Below, in pieces: positions 62,076-64,000 of a stretch of DNA of 64,000 nucleotides. Position 1 is the stretch's first letter. Every line of letters begins with the position of its first letter. The stretch is from NCBI GenBank assembly GCA_028288165.1, contig JAQBOG010000017.1, forward strand, positions 62,001 through 126,000, in the 5' to 3' direction. Under the pieces are notes generated by a model that saw only the letters and a list, made by a program, of their open reading frames with translations, was not told where the DNA came from and did no database searches. A program made the translations under genes and the position numbers. This DNA comes from Sphingobacteriales bacterium (GTDB lineage: Bacteria > Bacteroidota > Bacteroidia > Sphingobacteriales > Sphingobacteriaceae).

Positions 62076-64000
62076 ATGAAAAAGATACATCGTATCTCCG
62101 CAATATGTACTGCCTTATTTTTGGCATGTACCACTGTAATTTTTAGTCAGGAAGTATCCAGAAACAAACAAAGTTTCGATGAAGACTGGAAATTCAGTCT
62201 CGGTCACGCAGCCGATCCTGCTAAAGATTTTAACTTCAGAGTAGCCAACATCTTTGCTAAGGCTGTTAAAACTGAAACCACCGCCATCGACTTGAAATAT
62301 AATGATAAAGCTTGGAGAAGCTTGAATGTTCCTCATGACTGGGCCGTAGAATTACCTTTCGCCAATTCTCCAAACTTCGACATGATGTCGCATGGTTACA
62401 AAGCCATTGGCGGGCTGTTTCCTGAAAATAGCATTGGCTGGTATCGTAAACATTTTACTGTAGCTAAAGCCGATTCGGGTAGCCGTTATTCGGTTCAATT
62501 TGATGGTATTTTTCGCGATGCCATGATTTGGGTGAATGGTTTCTATTTGGGCAGAAACGAAAGCGGTTATATTGGCCAAACGTATGATATCACCGACTTC
62601 TTGAACTTCAATTCGGATAATGTGATTGTGGTTAGGGCAGACGCCAGCCAGAGTGAAGGTTGGTTTTATGAAGGAGCCGGAATTTATCGCCATGTATGGT
62701 TAAATAAATATAACGGCTTGCACATACCTGATGAGGGGGTTTTTGTACATGCAACTGTGGCAAATAACCAGGCGAATGTGAGTGTGGAAACAACGGTAGA
62801 AAATCAATATTTAATAAAGTCGGGCTATTCACTTTTATCCTACATCACAGATAGAAATGGAAAGAAAATCGCATCATCAACTGAAACAACAGGTTCTTTA
62901 AATGTAAATGAGAAAGCGAATGTTAAACAAAGCATCGCGTTAAGCAAACCCAGATTATGGTCATTGGAAGATCCGTATCAATATCATTTAGTATCAGAAG
63001 TTAGAGTTGGAAACAAATTGATTGACGTTGTTAAAACCCGTTTTGGCGTACGTACAATTGAGTTTAACCTATCCACTGGTTTTTTCCTTAACGGCAAGCA
63101 CATCAAGATCCATGGAACCAACAACCATCAAGATCATGGAGGTTTAGGGTCCGCATTGCCAAATGATCTTCAGTATTATCGCATCCGTTTATTAAAAGAA
63201 ATGGGTGTAAATGCATACCGGGCAAGTCATCACGCCCCAACTCCAGAATTGCTAAACGCCTGTGATAGTTTGGGGATGCTGGTTTTGGATGAGCAACGAA
63301 TTTTAAGTAGTAGTGCCGAATACATCGATCAGTTTACTCGTTTAATCAAGCGTGATCGAAATCATCCCTCCATATTTTTATGGTCTATCGGGAACGAAGA
63401 AGGAAGCATTCAAACAGCCAGCTCAGGCAGACGTATTGCACAAACTTTGCTGGCGAAACAAGTAGAATTAGATCCAACCAGAACCAGTACCTATGCAGCA
63501 GATTTAGCCAATGTTTTTTCTGGTGTCAATGAGGTTATCCCAATAAGGGGCTTCAATTACCGCCATTTGGGAGTTGCTGACTATCATCGCGATCATCCTA
63601 GCCAGCCAATTTTAGGAACCGAAATGGGCAGTACAGTAACCACCAGAGGTATTTATGCCAAAGATAGCGTGAGAGCATATGTTCCGGATCAGGATATTAC
63701 CGCTCCATGGTGGGCGAGTACGGCCGAAGCATGGTTACCCTTATCAGAAGAAAATCCCTTTTGGCTGGGTGGTTTCATCTGGACTGGTTTTGATTATCGC
63801 GGAGAGCCAACTCCCTACCAGTGGCCGAACATTAGTTCACATTTTGGTGTGATGGATGCTTGCGGCTTTCCTAAAAATATCTATTATTACTACCAATCCT
63901 GGTGGACTGATAAAGATGTATTACACATCACACCTCATTGGAACTGGAAAGGAAAAGAAGGCAAACTGATTGATGTTTGGGTAAATAGCAATGCGGATAA
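62076..64000 (+). CDS. GH2 beta-galactosidase (partial, C-terminus beyond window)
   Basis: Open from ATG at 62076 to the right edge (about 641 residues seen). A signal peptide (ISAICTALFLACTTVIFSQ) is followed by the GH2 N-terminal jelly-roll (SFDEDWKFSLG, GWYRKHFTV, DGIFRDAMIWVNGFYLGRNE), the Ig-like domain and the catalytic barrel: IHGTNNHQDHGGLG, acid/base Glu441 in WSIGNEEG and nucleophile Glu516 in LGTEMGS. It would trim galactose from the oligosaccharides made by GH53. It starts 43 nt after the GH5-like gene's stop, so the two probably share a transcript. It is cut by the window end, not by mutation. Confidence 0.93.
   Translation, partial: MKKIHRISAICTALFLACTTVIFSQEVSRNKQSFDEDWKFSLGHAADPAKDFNFRVANIFAKAVKTETTAIDLKYNDKAWRSLNVPHDWAVELPFANSPNFDMMSHGYKAIGGLFPENSIGWYRKHFTVAKADSGSRYSVQFDGIFRDAMIWVNGFYLGRNESGYIGQTYDITDFLNFNSDNVIVVRADASQSEGWFYEGAGIYRHVWLNKYNGLHIPDEGVFVHATVANNQANVSVETTVENQYLIKSGYSLLSYITDRNGKKIASSTETTGSLNVNEKANVKQSIALSKPRLWSLEDPYQYHLVSEVRVGNKLIDVVKTRFGVRTIEFNLSTGFFLNGKHIKIHGTNNHQDHGGLGSALPNDLQYYRIRLLKEMGVNAYRASHHAPTPELLNACDSLGMLVLDEQRILSSSAEYIDQFTRLIKRDRNHPSIFLWSIGNEEGSIQTASSGRRIAQTLLAKQVELDPTRTSTYAADLANVFSGVNEVIPIRGFNYRHLGVADYHRDHPSQPILGTEMGSTVTTRGIYAKDSVRAYVPDQDITAPWWASTAEAWLPLSEENPFWLGGFIWTGFDYRGEPTPYQWPNISSHFGVMDACGFPKNIYYYYQSWWTDKDVLHITPHWNWKGKEGKLIDVWVNSNAD

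Overview
The window looks like the chromosome of a Bacteroidota bacterium, most likely Sphingobacteriaceae (Pedobacter-like). The evidence is a SusC/SusD polysaccharide locus run by a hybrid two-component regulator, start codons without Shine-Dalgarno sequences, AT-rich DNA, and many ~800-residue MacB/FtsX-type ABC permeases of the kind that expand in this group. No rRNA, tRNA, CRISPR array or complete insertion sequence was seen.

Region 1 (1-14853) and region 3 (24426-46449) form one very large ABC export locus. It starts with a divergent NtrC-type sigma-54 response regulator (running off the left edge), a membrane-fusion protein and a single LolD/MacB-type ATPase. These are followed by eleven intact tandem permeases and one broken permease, all on the + strand. 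Smaller genes sit between them: a four-helix-bundle (S23) protein, a small lipoprotein, a DUF4097 protein and a CPBP protease. Upstream of the fusion-protein gene and of three later permeases I see related sites (GTTCRC-N4-TGTNCG-N4-YGNACA), each 50-80 bp before a sigma-54-like GG...GC/GA element. This suggests that the neighbouring regulator controls the array in several transcription units.

Region 2 (15071-23799) is an accessory block on the - strand that splits the permease array. It holds orphan lipoprotein and membrane genes, two DUF1801 proteins, gene remnants, an attC-like inverted element, and a two-gene module (restriction-endonuclease-like protein plus Rad50-like zinc-hook ATPase) that I infer to be anti-phage or anti-plasmid defence.

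Region 4 (46561-64000) has a broken VapBC/PIN toxin-antitoxin pair, then a galactan-type polysaccharide utilisation locus. That locus comprises a divergent hybrid two-component regulator, a decayed GH53 relic, then SusC, SusD, SusE, a GH53 endo-galactanase, a GH5-like (clan A) hydrolase and a GH2 beta-galactosidase that runs off the right edge.

The most unusual feature is in the spaces between genes. Nearly every intergenic region of regions 1, 3 and 4 carries degenerate period-7 repeats with the core TSAG plus a locus-specific trinucleotide. They are usually in one orientation after a stop codon and in the inverted orientation just before the next start codon. A second repeat family (five copies) has conserved flanks around a hairpin whose stem sequence differs in every copy. 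Permease leaders also contain a repeated six-codon mini-ORF.
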